A stretch of DNA of 64,000 nucleotides, from contig JAIXKJ010000001.1 in NCBI GenBank assembly GCA_026928255.1, positions 62,001 through 126,000 of the forward strand, read 5' to 3'. Position numbers and translations under genes: made by a program. The number at the start of each line of letters is the position of its first letter. The first letter of the stretch is position 1. The notes under the pieces are model-generated. The model was not told where the DNA came from, ran no database searches, and saw only the letters and a program-made list of their open reading frames with translations. The stretch comes from Anaerolineales bacterium. Its GTDB lineage: Bacteria > Chloroflexota > Anaerolineae > Anaerolineales > Villigracilaceae. Shown in pieces: positions 52,646 through 59,360 of the stretch.

Positions 52646-53053
52646 ATGACGGACGGAAAAAAAGTAAGCGCGACACACGGAAGCGTTTCTGTCGGCGGCA
52701 ACGTCAGCGGAAGCAATATCATCGTCGGCGACAAAAACGTTGTTAACTCGAACAACGCGCAAACGACCAACCAACTGACGATTCTCTTCGAGAAAGTGCA
52801 AGCGGCAGTGGACAAAAGCGAAAATATCCCCGCCGCCGATAAAGCGGACGTAAAAGCCGAACTGCAAGATATACAAAAAGCGTTTGAAGAACCGCAACCC
52901 GACGAAACCTTTATCGAACGCAGGCTTCGCAGCATCAAACGCATGGCGCCAGAAATTGTAGAAATTGCCTTCGAGACGCTGAAAAACCCCGTCGGCGGGG
53001 TGGCGGAAGTTGTCAAACGCATCGCCGCAAAGATGGCGGAAAACGCCGCATAA
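52646..53053 (+). CDS. Small partner protein of the NACHT NTPase with shared N-terminal motif
   Basis: A 135-residue protein with AAAGGAG overlapping the end of the NACHT gene and 3 bp between the genes, so strongly coupled. Residues 12-33 (HGSVSVGGNVSGSNIIVGD region) match the motif at 34-55 of the NACHT protein: GG-x-V-x-x-S-x-II-x-G is common to both. A short Asn-rich linker (NSNNAQTTNQ) leads to about 90 residues predicted as amphipathic helices (LTILFEKVQAAVDKSENI to the end). The last part, NPVGGVAEVVKRIAAKMAE, could associate with membrane. No enzymatic motif is seen. It may be an effector, an adaptor or a regulator of the NACHT protein. The function is not known. Confidence 0.85.
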   Translation: MTDGKKVSATHGSVSVGGNVSGSNIIVGDKNVVNSNNAQTTNQLTILFEKVQAAVDKSENIPAADKADVKAELQDIQKAFEEPQPDETFIERRLRSIKRMAPEIVEIAFETLKNPVGGVAEVVKRIAAKMAENAA

Positions 53054-53060
53054 GAAGACA

Positions 53061-53090
53061 AAAAACTGACGGAAACCCCGTCAGTTTTTT
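53061..53090 (+). terminator. Rho-independent terminator closing the NACHT cassette
   Basis: AAAAACTGACGG (53061-53072) pairs with CCGTCAGTTTTT (53078-53089) around AAACC, followed by a T-run, directly after the small partner gene. Confidence 0.92.
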
Positions 53091-53169
53091 ATAACTTTGT
53101 AAGAAATTCCGCGTTGAAAGACTCTTAAGAGAGCGTTTGAAAGCCTAAAGGTAAAGGCGCAAAAGCCCA

Positions 53170-53210
53170 AAAACATTTAGAAGTTTTTAGGAAAACATTT
53201 AGAAGTTTTT
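53170..53210 (+). repeat. 22-bp direct repeat upstream of the cobalt/nickel transporter
   Basis: AAAACATTTAGAAGTTTTT occurs at 53170-53188 and again at 53192-53210, a period of 22 bp. Each copy is itself a partial palindrome (AAAAC and GTTTT arms). The pair ends about 20 bp before the cbiMN ATG, where TTGACA also occurs (53212-53217). It is a candidate operator for a metal-responsive regulator or a promoter upstream element. No cobalamin riboswitch was recognised here. Confidence 0.5.
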
Positions 53211-53230
53211 TTTGACAAAAGGATTGCAAA

Positions 53231-54166
53231 ATGCTTTATTCCCCAACCCCGTTACACATCCCCGACGGCTTCCTCAGCCTCGTCGTCTCGTTGATTTGCT
53301 GGATCATTTCCGCGCTAATTGTCGCCGCCGCCGTTTCCCGCGTCAACCGCTCGTTGGACGAAAGGAAAATTCCGCTGATGGGCGTCATGGCGGCTTTCAT
53401 CTTCGCCGCGCAAATGATCAACTTTCCCGTCGCGGGCGGCACGTCCGGTCATCTATTAGGCGGCGCGTTGGCGGCAATTATGCTTGGTCCTTGGGCGGGC
53501 ATTCTAACGATGACCGCCGTCATCGCCGTGCAAGGTTTGCTCTTTCAAGACGGCGGCTTGCTGACAATGGGCGCGAACATCCTCAACATGGGGCTGATTA
53601 CCGCCGCCATTGGGTACGGCTTTTACCGCCTCGTCAGCGGACGTTCATCAAAAACCGTCAAGTTGAGCGCGGCGGGAATTGCCGCCTGGCTTTCCGTCAT
53701 GGCGGCGGCGTTTCTCGCTTCGCTGCAATTGTGGCTCAGCGGAACGTCGCCCTTGCGCGTCGTCATCCCCGCCATGCTCGGCGTTCACGCGCTGATTGGT
53801 TTGGGCGAAGCGCTAATTACGGTCTTCGCTTTGGGCTTTATCTTTCAAACTCGCCCCGATTTGCTCGACGAAACGCAAGCCGACAAAGGCGGAAAAACGT
53901 GGGCGTATGTCGGCGGCGCGATTGCTCTTTTTGTCGTTTTGCTCTCGCCCTTCGCCTCCGCCGACCCCGACGGTTTAGAGCGCGTCGCCGAAGACAGCGG
54001 CTTTTTGCACGCCGCGCAATCCGCGCCGTATCAAATCATCCCCGACTACGCCGTCCCATTTTTGGGGCAAACCGCCCTATCCACAATTGCGGCGGGCGCG
54101 GCGGGCGTCGTCGTCGTCGCGGCAATTGTCGTCCTCGTTGCGCGCGGTCTAAAAGCGAAACCCTAG
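53231..54166 (+). CDS. cbiMN: ECF-type cobalt/nickel transporter, fused CbiM-CbiN (substrate-specific component)
   Basis: A 311-residue membrane protein. The N-terminal part is CbiM/NikM (HIPDGFLSL, INFPVAGGTSGHLLGG, GLLFQDGGLLTMGANILNMG). The C-terminal part from about 220 is CbiN-like, with a helix, the PDGLERVAEDSGF motif and a final helix. Together with CbiQ and CbiO it forms the energy-coupling-factor transporter that imports Co2+ or Ni2+. In studied family members the N terminus is Met-His, with His2 buried as a metal ligand. Here eight residues (MLYSPTPL) precede the histidine, so it is His9, and no start codon immediately before it exists. AAAGGA precedes the ATG. Confidence 0.9.
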   Translation: MLYSPTPLHIPDGFLSLVVSLICWIISALIVAAAVSRVNRSLDERKIPLMGVMAAFIFAAQMINFPVAGGTSGHLLGGALAAIMLGPWAGILTMTAVIAVQGLLFQDGGLLTMGANILNMGLITAAIGYGFYRLVSGRSSKTVKLSAAGIAAWLSVMAAAFLASLQLWLSGTSPLRVVIPAMLGVHALIGLGEALITVFALGFIFQTRPDLLDETQADKGGKTWAYVGGAIALFVVLLSPFASADPDGLERVAEDSGFLHAAQSAPYQIIPDYAVPFLGQTALSTIAAGAAGVVVVAAIVVLVARGLKAKP

Positions 54167-54175
54167 CCCGCGCCG

Positions 54176-54967
54176 ATGCACGTCAACCTATTTGACCGCT
54201 ATCAAGAAACGCAAAGTTTCCTGCATCGCCTCGACCCGCGCGTCAAAGTTTTAGCGACAATTTTCTACGTCGTCTCGAACGCGCTCTTGCCCGACGGCGC
54301 GTGGTTCGCCTTTTTCGCCGCGTGGATTTTCCTGCTCGCCTGCAACGCGCTTTCAAAACTCGGCTGGAATTACACGCTCAAACGCTCGTTGATCGCCCTG
54401 CCCTTCGCCTTAATTGCGATTACGGTCTTGTTCACGACGAAGGGAACGCCGCTTTTCTCCTTTGAACTTTTCTCTGTCCATTGGGCGCTTTCCCTCGCTG
54501 GAATAACGCGCTTCGCCGCCATTTTGATTCGCTCGTGGCTTTCGGTGCAAATGGCGCTTTTGCTCGTCGCCGCGACAACCTTCCCCGATTTGATTCACGC
54601 GCTGGAACATTTGCGAATCCCAAAGGTATTAACCGCAATCATCGCCTTTCTTTATCGTTATCTCTTCGTGTTGACCGACGAATCCTTCCGTTTGCTTCGC
54701 GCAAGGGAAGCGCGTTCTGTCGCGGCGGAAGGGATGAAGCGAGGCGGAAGCCTTCTATGGCGGGCAAAAAACGCCGGCAATATGGTCGGTCAACTGTTCT
54801 TGCGAAGTTACGAACGCAGCGACCGAATTTATCAAGCGATGACGGCTCGCGGATACAGCGGGCGGCTTTACACGCTGAATCCGCACGAGATGAAATCGGC
54901 GGATTACTTCGCGGCGGCGCTGACCTTGACGTTTCTTTCTTTTATTCAAATTTTAGGACGAATATAA
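54176..54967 (+). CDS. cbiQ: ECF transporter transmembrane coupling subunit CbiQ
   Basis: A 263-residue T-component with about five membrane helices. The N-terminal LHRLDPRVKVLATIFYV and the two cytoplasmic coupling helices, with Ala-Arg-type signatures in LLRAREARSV and AMTARGYSG, are diagnostic of the EcfT/CbiQ family. These helices dock into the grooves of the ATPase. It starts 9 bp after cbiMN and its stop codon directly abuts the cbiO ATG, so the three genes form one unit. Confidence 0.92.
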   Translation: MHVNLFDRYQETQSFLHRLDPRVKVLATIFYVVSNALLPDGAWFAFFAAWIFLLACNALSKLGWNYTLKRSLIALPFALIAITVLFTTKGTPLFSFELFSVHWALSLAGITRFAAILIRSWLSVQMALLLVAATTFPDLIHALEHLRIPKVLTAIIAFLYRYLFVLTDESFRLLRAREARSVAAEGMKRGGSLLWRAKNAGNMVGQLFLRSYERSDRIYQAMTARGYSGRLYTLNPHEMKSADYFAAALTLTFLSFIQILGRI

Positions 54968-55696
54968 ATGGCTGAAACCAAATCAACCGCCGACGTTTTG
55001 ACGGTCCGCGACTTGTGCTTTTCTTATCCCGACGGGCGCGCCGCTTTGCAGGGAATTTCTCTCGCTTTGCGCGAAGGCGAAAAGGTTGCGTTGGTCGGTC
55101 CCAACGGCGCGGGAAAATCTACGTTGATGCTGCACTTGAACGGAATCCTGAGCGGACAAGGCGAAGTGATTGTGGCGGGCAGGCGACTCGCCAAAGAGAA
55201 TTTGCCGTTTGTCCGCGCCAGCGTCGGCTTGGTTTTCCAAAACCCCGACGACCAACTCTTTTCGCCGACGGTCTTTGAAGACGTGGCGTTTGCCCCTTTG
55301 CACATGGGCTTGCCCGAAGCGGAAGTCCGCGCGCGGGTGGATGCGGCGTTGGACGCCGTGCAAATGAGCGCGTACCGCGAACGATTGTCTCACCACTTAA
55401 GCGTCGGCGAGAAAAAGCGCATTGCCATTGCGACGGCGCTTTCCATGCGCCCAAGTCTGCTGGCGTTGGACGAACCGTCCGCTGGTTTAGACCCGCGCGG
55501 GCGGCGGACGTTGATTCGCCTGCTGAGCGACCTTCCGCTGGCGATGTTAGTTTCCACGCACGATATGGCGTTGGTCAAAGAACTTTTTCCGCGCGTAATC
55601 GTCATGGACGAAGGGCGCATTGTCGCCGACGACACGACGGAAAAAATCCTAGCGGACGAAGAACTGCTCGCCGCGCATGGGCTGGAAAAGCCGTAG
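54968..55696 (+). CDS. cbiO: ECF transporter ATPase CbiO
   Basis: A 242-residue ABC ATPase driving cobalt/nickel uptake. Walker A is GPNGAGKST (44-52), the Q-loop region is VFQNPDDQLFSPTVFEDVAF (typical of CbiO/EcfA), the Walker B region is LLALDEPSAGLDP, and the switch histidine is in STHDMAL. The ABC signature reads LSVGEKKR (144-151) in place of LSGGEKKR, a Gly-to-Val change at a position that contacts ATP across the dimer. Activity may be altered but is not excluded. A bidirectional terminator follows about 95 bp downstream. Confidence 0.94.
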   Translation: MAETKSTADVLTVRDLCFSYPDGRAALQGISLALREGEKVALVGPNGAGKSTLMLHLNGILSGQGEVIVAGRRLAKENLPFVRASVGLVFQNPDDQLFSPTVFEDVAFAPLHMGLPEAEVRARVDAALDAVQMSAYRERLSHHLSVGEKKRIAIATALSMRPSLLALDEPSAGLDPRGRRTLIRLLSDLPLAMLVSTHDMALVKELFPRVIVMDEGRIVADDTTEKILADEELLAAHGLEKP

Positions 55697-55790
55697 AACG
55701 TGTGTAAGTCAAAAACGAAGCGGCAGAAAATGTCGCTCTCTTCGGTTGTTCAGAATGAACATAAATGAATTTTCAAACACTCTCTTAATA

Positions 55791-55822
55791 AAAAAACGTC
55801 TCTAATTTTTAGAGACGTTTTT
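55791..55822. terminator. Bidirectional terminator between cbiO and metK
   Basis: AAAAACGTCTCTAA and its reverse complement pair perfectly around TTT (stem 55792-55805 with 55809-55822), with A-run and T-run flanks. It can stop both the cbi transcript and metK. Confidence 0.93.
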
Positions 55823-55850
55823 ATGATTTGCTATTTGTTAATTGTCGTTT

Positions 55851-57062
55851 CTACAACCCCGCGGCGCTCTTCAACGCTTCGGCTTTGTCGGTGCGCTCCC
55901 AAGGGAAGTCCACATCGTCGCGTCCGAAATGTCCGTAAGCGGCGGTCTTGCGATAAATCGGCGCGCGCAAACCCAAATCGCGGATGATGGCGCCAGGTCG
56001 CAAATCGAAATATTCGTCAATCAACTTGGCGATTTTTTCGTCTGAAATCTTCGCCGTGCCGAAAGTTTCCACGTTGACCGAAAGCGGGCGCGCCACGCCG
56101 ATGGCGTAAGCGACTTGCACTTCCACGCGGTCGGCAAGCCCGGCGGCGACGATGTTCTTCGCCACATAACGCGCGGCGTACGCGGCGGAACGATCCACCT
56201 TTGTGGGGTCTTTCCCGGAGAACGCGCCGCCGCCATGACGTCCCATGCCGCCGTAAGTGTCCACGATGATTTTGCGTCCGGTAACGCCCGCGTCGCCCAT
56301 CGGTCCGCCGACGACGAAACGTCCGGTCGGGTTGACGTACACCTTCAATTTGTTGTCCACGAAACCTTCGGGAAGAGTTTTCATAATCAACTCTTCGGTA
56401 ATCGTCTCTGCAATTTCATTTTGAGAAATTTCGGGCGCGTGTTGCGTGGAAATCAAAACCGAGTCAATACGAACGGGCTTGCCTTGCGAATATTCGACGG
56501 TGATTTGACTCTTCGCGTCGGGGCGCAGCCAGCCAATCGCGCCGCTCTTGCGAAGTTCGCTTTGTTTGCGCGCCAGTTTGTGCGCGAGATAAATCGGCAT
56601 CGGCATTAAAGTCGGCGTTTCGTTGCAGGCAAAGCCGAACATCATGCCCTGGTCGCCCGCGCCGACGGCTTCCACTTCCGCTTCGGTCATTTCGCCCGAT
56701 TTGGCTTCGAGCGCTTTGTCCACGCCCATGGCGATGTCGCCCGATTGCTTGGCGATGGCGATTAATACGCCGCAGGAATTTCCGTCAAAGCCTTTGTCGC
56801 TGGAATCGTAGCCGATTTCTTTGACGGTGTTGCGGACGAGTTCGTCGTAGTTAAGTTGCGCGTTGGTGGTGATTTCGCCTAAGAGCATCACATAACCAGT
56901 TTTGACGGCGGTTTCGCAAGCCACGCGCGAGCGCGGGTCTTGTTCGAGGCAGGCGTCCAAAATAGAATCCGAGACTTGATCGCAGATCTTGTCGGGGTGT
57001 CCTTCGGTTACCGATTCGGATGTGAACATCAGTTTCGGCGAAGTCATAAAAGTGTTTGACAT
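55851..57062 (-). CDS. metK: S-adenosylmethionine synthetase
   Basis: A 403-residue enzyme making SAM from methionine and ATP. Family signatures: [20 protein letters not shown] at the N terminus, [32 protein letters not shown], and [19 protein letters not shown]. Length is normal. The start codon at 57062 has AAGGAG 12 nt upstream. MTSPKLMF, five residues on, is a possible alternative start. Expression should be controlled by the SAM-I riboswitch and terminator in the leader, which is a feedback loop on the product. Promoter TTGACG, 17 nt, TATTAT lies before the riboswitch. Confidence 0.98.
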   Translation of the reverse strand: MSNTFMTSPKLMFTSESVTEGHPDKICDQVSDSILDACLEQDPRSRVACETAVKTGYVMLLGEITTNAQLNYDELVRNTVKEIGYDSSDKGFDGNSCGVLIAIAKQSGDIAMGVDKALEAKSGEMTEAEVEAVGAGDQGMMFGFACNETPTLMPMPIYLAHKLARKQSELRKSGAIGWLRPDAKSQITVEYSQGKPVRIDSVLISTQHAPEISQNEIAETITEELIMKTLPEGFVDNKLKVYVNPTGRFVVGGPMGDAGVTGRKIIVDTYGGMGRHGGGAFSGKDPTKVDRSAAYAARYVAKNIVAAGLADRVEVQVAYAIGVARPLSVNVETFGTAKISDEKIAKLIDEYFDLRPGAIIRDLGLRAPIYRKTAAYGHFGRDDVDFPWERTDKAEALKSAAGL

Positions 57063-57083
57063 GGTTTGCAGTTTCTCCTTGTT

Positions 57084-57121
57084 AAGAAAATTGCCCTTTC
57101 AGACGCGCAGAAAGGGCAATA
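57084..57121 (-). terminator. Expression-platform terminator of the metK riboswitch
   Basis: On the minus strand ATTGCCCTTTC (57120-57110) and GAAAGGGCAAT (57100-57090) form an 11-bp stem with a TGCGCGTCT-type loop, followed by TTTTCTT. It lies between the SAM aptamer and the metK Shine-Dalgarno, as expected for transcriptional control. Confidence 0.88.
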
Positions 57122-57138
57122 CAAGCGAGGCTTTGTTA

Positions 57139-57247
57139 CCCTCTCATCTTCCAGCATATCCTGTCGGAATTGGCACCGTTTCAACTTTCGTTGTTCGGTT
57201 GTCGAGGCATCGCAGGGCCGGTCCCTCCGCCTCTCTGGATAAGAGTG
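57139..57247 (-). promoter_or_regulatory. SAM-I (S-box) riboswitch
   Basis: The minus-strand leader of metK carries the SAM-I aptamer consensus. The 5' strand CTCTTATCC-AGAGAGG is followed by GGAGGGACCGGCCC (57228-57215), GATGCC, CAACC, then GGTGCCAATTCCGACAGG and the closing GATGAGAGG. These parts are in the order of the known four-way-junction fold. SAM binding would favour the downstream terminator and shut off metK. Confidence 0.95.
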
Positions 57248-57275
57248 TCTTATAGGCTTATTGAATTATGAACGG

Positions 57276-57304
57276 ATAATACCATATCAAAAATATAGCG
57301 TCAA
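57276..57304 (-). promoter_or_regulatory. metK promoter
   Basis: On the minus strand TTGACG (57304-57299), a 17-nt spacer and TATTAT (57281-57276) precede the riboswitch. The -35 directly touches the T-run of the upstream gene's terminator. Confidence 0.75.
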
Positions 57305-57334
57305 TGAAAAAAGCCGCCGAAAACTCGACGGCTT
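57305..57334 (-). terminator. Terminator of the FGE-like lipoprotein gene
   Basis: Read on the minus strand, AAGCCGTCG and CGGCGGCTT pair with one mismatch around AGTTTT, followed by TTTTTTCA. It lies just downstream of the gene ending at 57354. Confidence 0.75.
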
Positions 57335-57353
57335 AATAGAAGCGAATAAAAAA

Positions 57354-58283
57354 TTAATTTGAAGCGCAGCGGAAGCCGATCTTCGGCGAGAACTCGCCTA
57401 AATAATCGGCGGAGTAAACATCGCTGGCTTGCGGGTTCGAGCCGCGCACCGAAGCGCGATGCGCTAAGCGCACGTCCTTGAACACGTCTTGGAAGTTGCC
57501 GCCGCGCACGACGCGGTTGTAGTAATTGGCGCGCGGCGCAGAGCCGGTCGGGTTGGTGTTCGCGCCTTGCGAGTAATAGTTCGCGTCGTAGAAGTCGGCG
57601 ACCCATTCGGTTACGTTGCCAGCCATGTCCAACACGCCGAAGGGACTCGCGCCTGCGGGGTAACTTCCGACGCGGGCGGTGTCGCCGACGAAGTAGTTGA
57701 AGTTGCCGCGAGAAGAATCGGCGCGGTCATCGCCCCAAGGGTAAAGGCGGAAGTCAGAGCCGCGCGCGGCGTATTCCCATTCCGCTTCGGTGGGCAGGCG
57801 GCGATTCGCCCATTTGCAATAGGCGTCCGCTTGCAGCCAAGTTACATAGACGACGGGGTAATCGTTGAATTCGGGATTGTTGAAATACGAGGCGCGAGTC
57901 TGCGATTTGAAGTTTTGCGGCGGTTCGCAAGCGCCCGCTTGAACGCAGAGCGAATACATGCCGTTCGTAACTTCGAGTTTGTCCAGCCAGAAGGCGCTCA
58001 TGGTAACGGTGTGGTCGGGATGTTCGTCTTTTTGCGCGTCGGTGTCCATGCCGCCCATGCGGAACGAACCGTCGGGGATGTAGATGGACGGCATACCGTC
58101 CACCGACGAGGTTTTTTCGTCGCCGGCTTTCGCGTTCTTGACTTCTTTATCCTGCGCGTTGACGGCGGGCGTGGCGGAAGGAATAGCGGTGGCGAGGGGA
58201 ATAGCCGTCGGTTGGGCGTTCCCTTTTCCGCAGCCGGAAAGGACGACTGCGATCATAAGAAAGATAGGGGCAATTTTTTTCAT
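57354..58283 (-). CDS. FGE-sulfatase-fold lipoprotein 1
   Basis: A 309-residue predicted lipoprotein: lipobox VVLSGC with Cys18, then a Thr/Ala/Pro linker to about residue 60. The rest is a formylglycine-generating-enzyme-like (SUMF1) domain: IPDGSFRMGGMDTDAQKDE, FWLDKLEVTNGMY, DYPVVYVTWLQADAYCKW, RLPTEAEWEYAARG, YPWGDD, FGVLDMAGNVTEWVADF and RVVRGGNFQD. The C-terminal cysteine pair used in catalysis by true FGE is absent (only the final GFRC Cys remains), so enzyme activity is unlikely. The fold may bind ligand or protein outside the membrane. AAGGAGG precedes the ATG, and TATACT at about 58314-58309 is a possible -10. It is a paralogue of the next gene on the same strand. Confidence 0.88.
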   Translation of the reverse strand: MKKIAPIFLMIAVVLSGCGKGNAQPTAIPLATAIPSATPAVNAQDKEVKNAKAGDEKTSSVDGMPSIYIPDGSFRMGGMDTDAQKDEHPDHTVTMSAFWLDKLEVTNGMYSLCVQAGACEPPQNFKSQTRASYFNNPEFNDYPVVYVTWLQADAYCKWANRRLPTEAEWEYAARGSDFRLYPWGDDRADSSRGNFNYFVGDTARVGSYPAGASPFGVLDMAGNVTEWVADFYDANYYSQGANTNPTGSAPRANYYNRVVRGGNFQDVFKDVRLAHRASVRGSNPQASDVYSADYLGEFSPKIGFRCASN

Positions 58284-58409
58284 AGAACCTCCTTAAGGTG
58301 TTCGTCAAGTATATGCGAAGGGCGGAGTTGCCTTATCCCCCAAAAGGTAGGGGATTGCAAGCGCCAATCTTGCATATTTGTTAGGTTTGCAATTATAGAC
58401 GCTTTTGGG
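58284..58409 (-). promoter_or_regulatory. Leader/promoter region of FGE-fold lipoprotein 1
   Basis: This 126-bp gap holds TATACT as a possible -10, a small palindrome ATCCCC..GGGGAT near 58336-58354, and a 24-bp segment at 58365-58388. That segment matches 2700-2723, upstream of the histidine kinase gene, at 21 of 24 positions. Both copies lie about 80 bp upstream of a minus-strand ATG and may be a shared regulator site or a repeat remnant. Confidence 0.45.
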
Positions 58410-59357
58410 CTAATTATCGTTTTGAGCGCAGCGAAAACCAACCTGCTGATTGCTTTTTCCATAATAGGTTTCGGTTTTCGGATTCGCTTTGGAGTCGGGT
58501 CCTTCAATGAAATTGCGATTGGCGAGTCGCAGTTCGATTCCTTCGTCTTGAAACGAGCCGCCGCGAATGACGCGATAATTATTTTGCGCCGCCTCCGCGC
58601 TGGGGCCGGGCGGATTTTCCAGCGGCGATTTTTTGTAGTAGTTCGCGTCGTAGAAATCCGCAACCCACTCCCAGACGTTGCCCGCTAAATCGAGGACGCC
58701 AAAGGGACTCGCGCCTTCGGCGTACGAGCCGACGCGAGACGTGTCGCCGACGCTATTTTCTGCGTTGGCGTTATAAGTGTTGGGAAGTTCGTCGCCCCAG
58801 GGGTAGTTGCGTTCGTCGCCGCCGCGCGCCGCGCGCTCCCATTCCGCTTCGGTCGGCAGACGCCGCCCCGCCCACTGACAGTAAGCGTCGGCGTCGCTCC
58901 AAGTTACATAGACGACGGGATAATCGCGGAAGGCGGAATCGTCGTAGTAATGCTCGCGGTTGTCCGAGCGGATTTGGCGCGGCGGGCGGCAAACTCCGGC
59001 GTCGGCGCAGAGCGCGTACATGCCGTTGGTTACTTCGACTTGATCCATCCAGTAAGCGTCAAGTCGGACTTCGTGCGGCGGCTGTTCGTCGTTGCCGCGA
59101 TAGACGTCGAGTCCGCCCATGATGAATTTTCCGGCGGGGATGCGGAGTTGAGTCATGCCGTCTTTGGCGGAGATGCGAATCGTCGGCGCGGAGGTTTCGG
59201 CGGTCGGCGAAGGTTGGGGAGCGGGCGAAGGTTTGGGCGGGGAAAGCGGCGTTGTCGTCGCGGGCGCGGAGGTTGGGGTTGGCGGAAGCGGCGCGGGAGT
59301 CGGAGTCGCTTGACAGGCGATTATCAAGAAGGAGAAAAGAACGTAAATTTTTTTCAT
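58410..59357 (-). CDS. FGE-sulfatase-fold lipoprotein 2
   Basis: A 315-residue predicted lipoprotein with lipobox LIIAC (Cys15) and a long Pro/Thr/Ser/Ala linker to about residue 60. The FGE-like domain has IPAGKFIMGGLDVYRGNDE, YWMDQVEVTNGMYALC, DYPVVYVTWSDADAYCQW, RLPTEAEWERAARGGDE, FGVLDLAGNVWEWVADF and RVIRGGSFQDEG. As in its neighbour, the FGE catalytic cysteines are not present. Sequence similarity along the whole domain shows tandem duplication. The C39-like peptidase gene ends 4 bp upstream on the same strand, so these genes are likely co-transcribed. Role unknown; a surface binding module is the simplest idea. Confidence 0.87.
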   Translation of the reverse strand: MKKIYVLFSFLIIACQATPTPAPLPPTPTSAPATTTPLSPPKPSPAPQPSPTAETSAPTIRISAKDGMTQLRIPAGKFIMGGLDVYRGNDEQPPHEVRLDAYWMDQVEVTNGMYALCADAGVCRPPRQIRSDNREHYYDDSAFRDYPVVYVTWSDADAYCQWAGRRLPTEAEWERAARGGDERNYPWGDELPNTYNANAENSVGDTSRVGSYAEGASPFGVLDLAGNVWEWVADFYDANYYKKSPLENPPGPSAEAAQNNYRVIRGGSFQDEGIELRLANRNFIEGPDSKANPKTETYYGKSNQQVGFRCAQNDN

Positions 59358-59360
59358 GGT

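Noticed and set aside
53091..53230. Cobalamin riboswitch upstream of cbiMN
   Set aside because: No B12-box-like GCCACTG element or the expected long structured leader is visible in the 140 bp available.
53212..54195. Alternative plus-strand frame of 327 codons overlapping cbiMN
   Set aside because: Arg/Pro-rich product with no domain; the overlapping frame encodes a clear CbiM-CbiN with membrane helices.
57354..59357. Active formylglycine-generating enzymes (sulfatase activators)
   Set aside because: The catalytic cysteine pair of FGE is missing in both proteins and no sulfatase gene is nearby.
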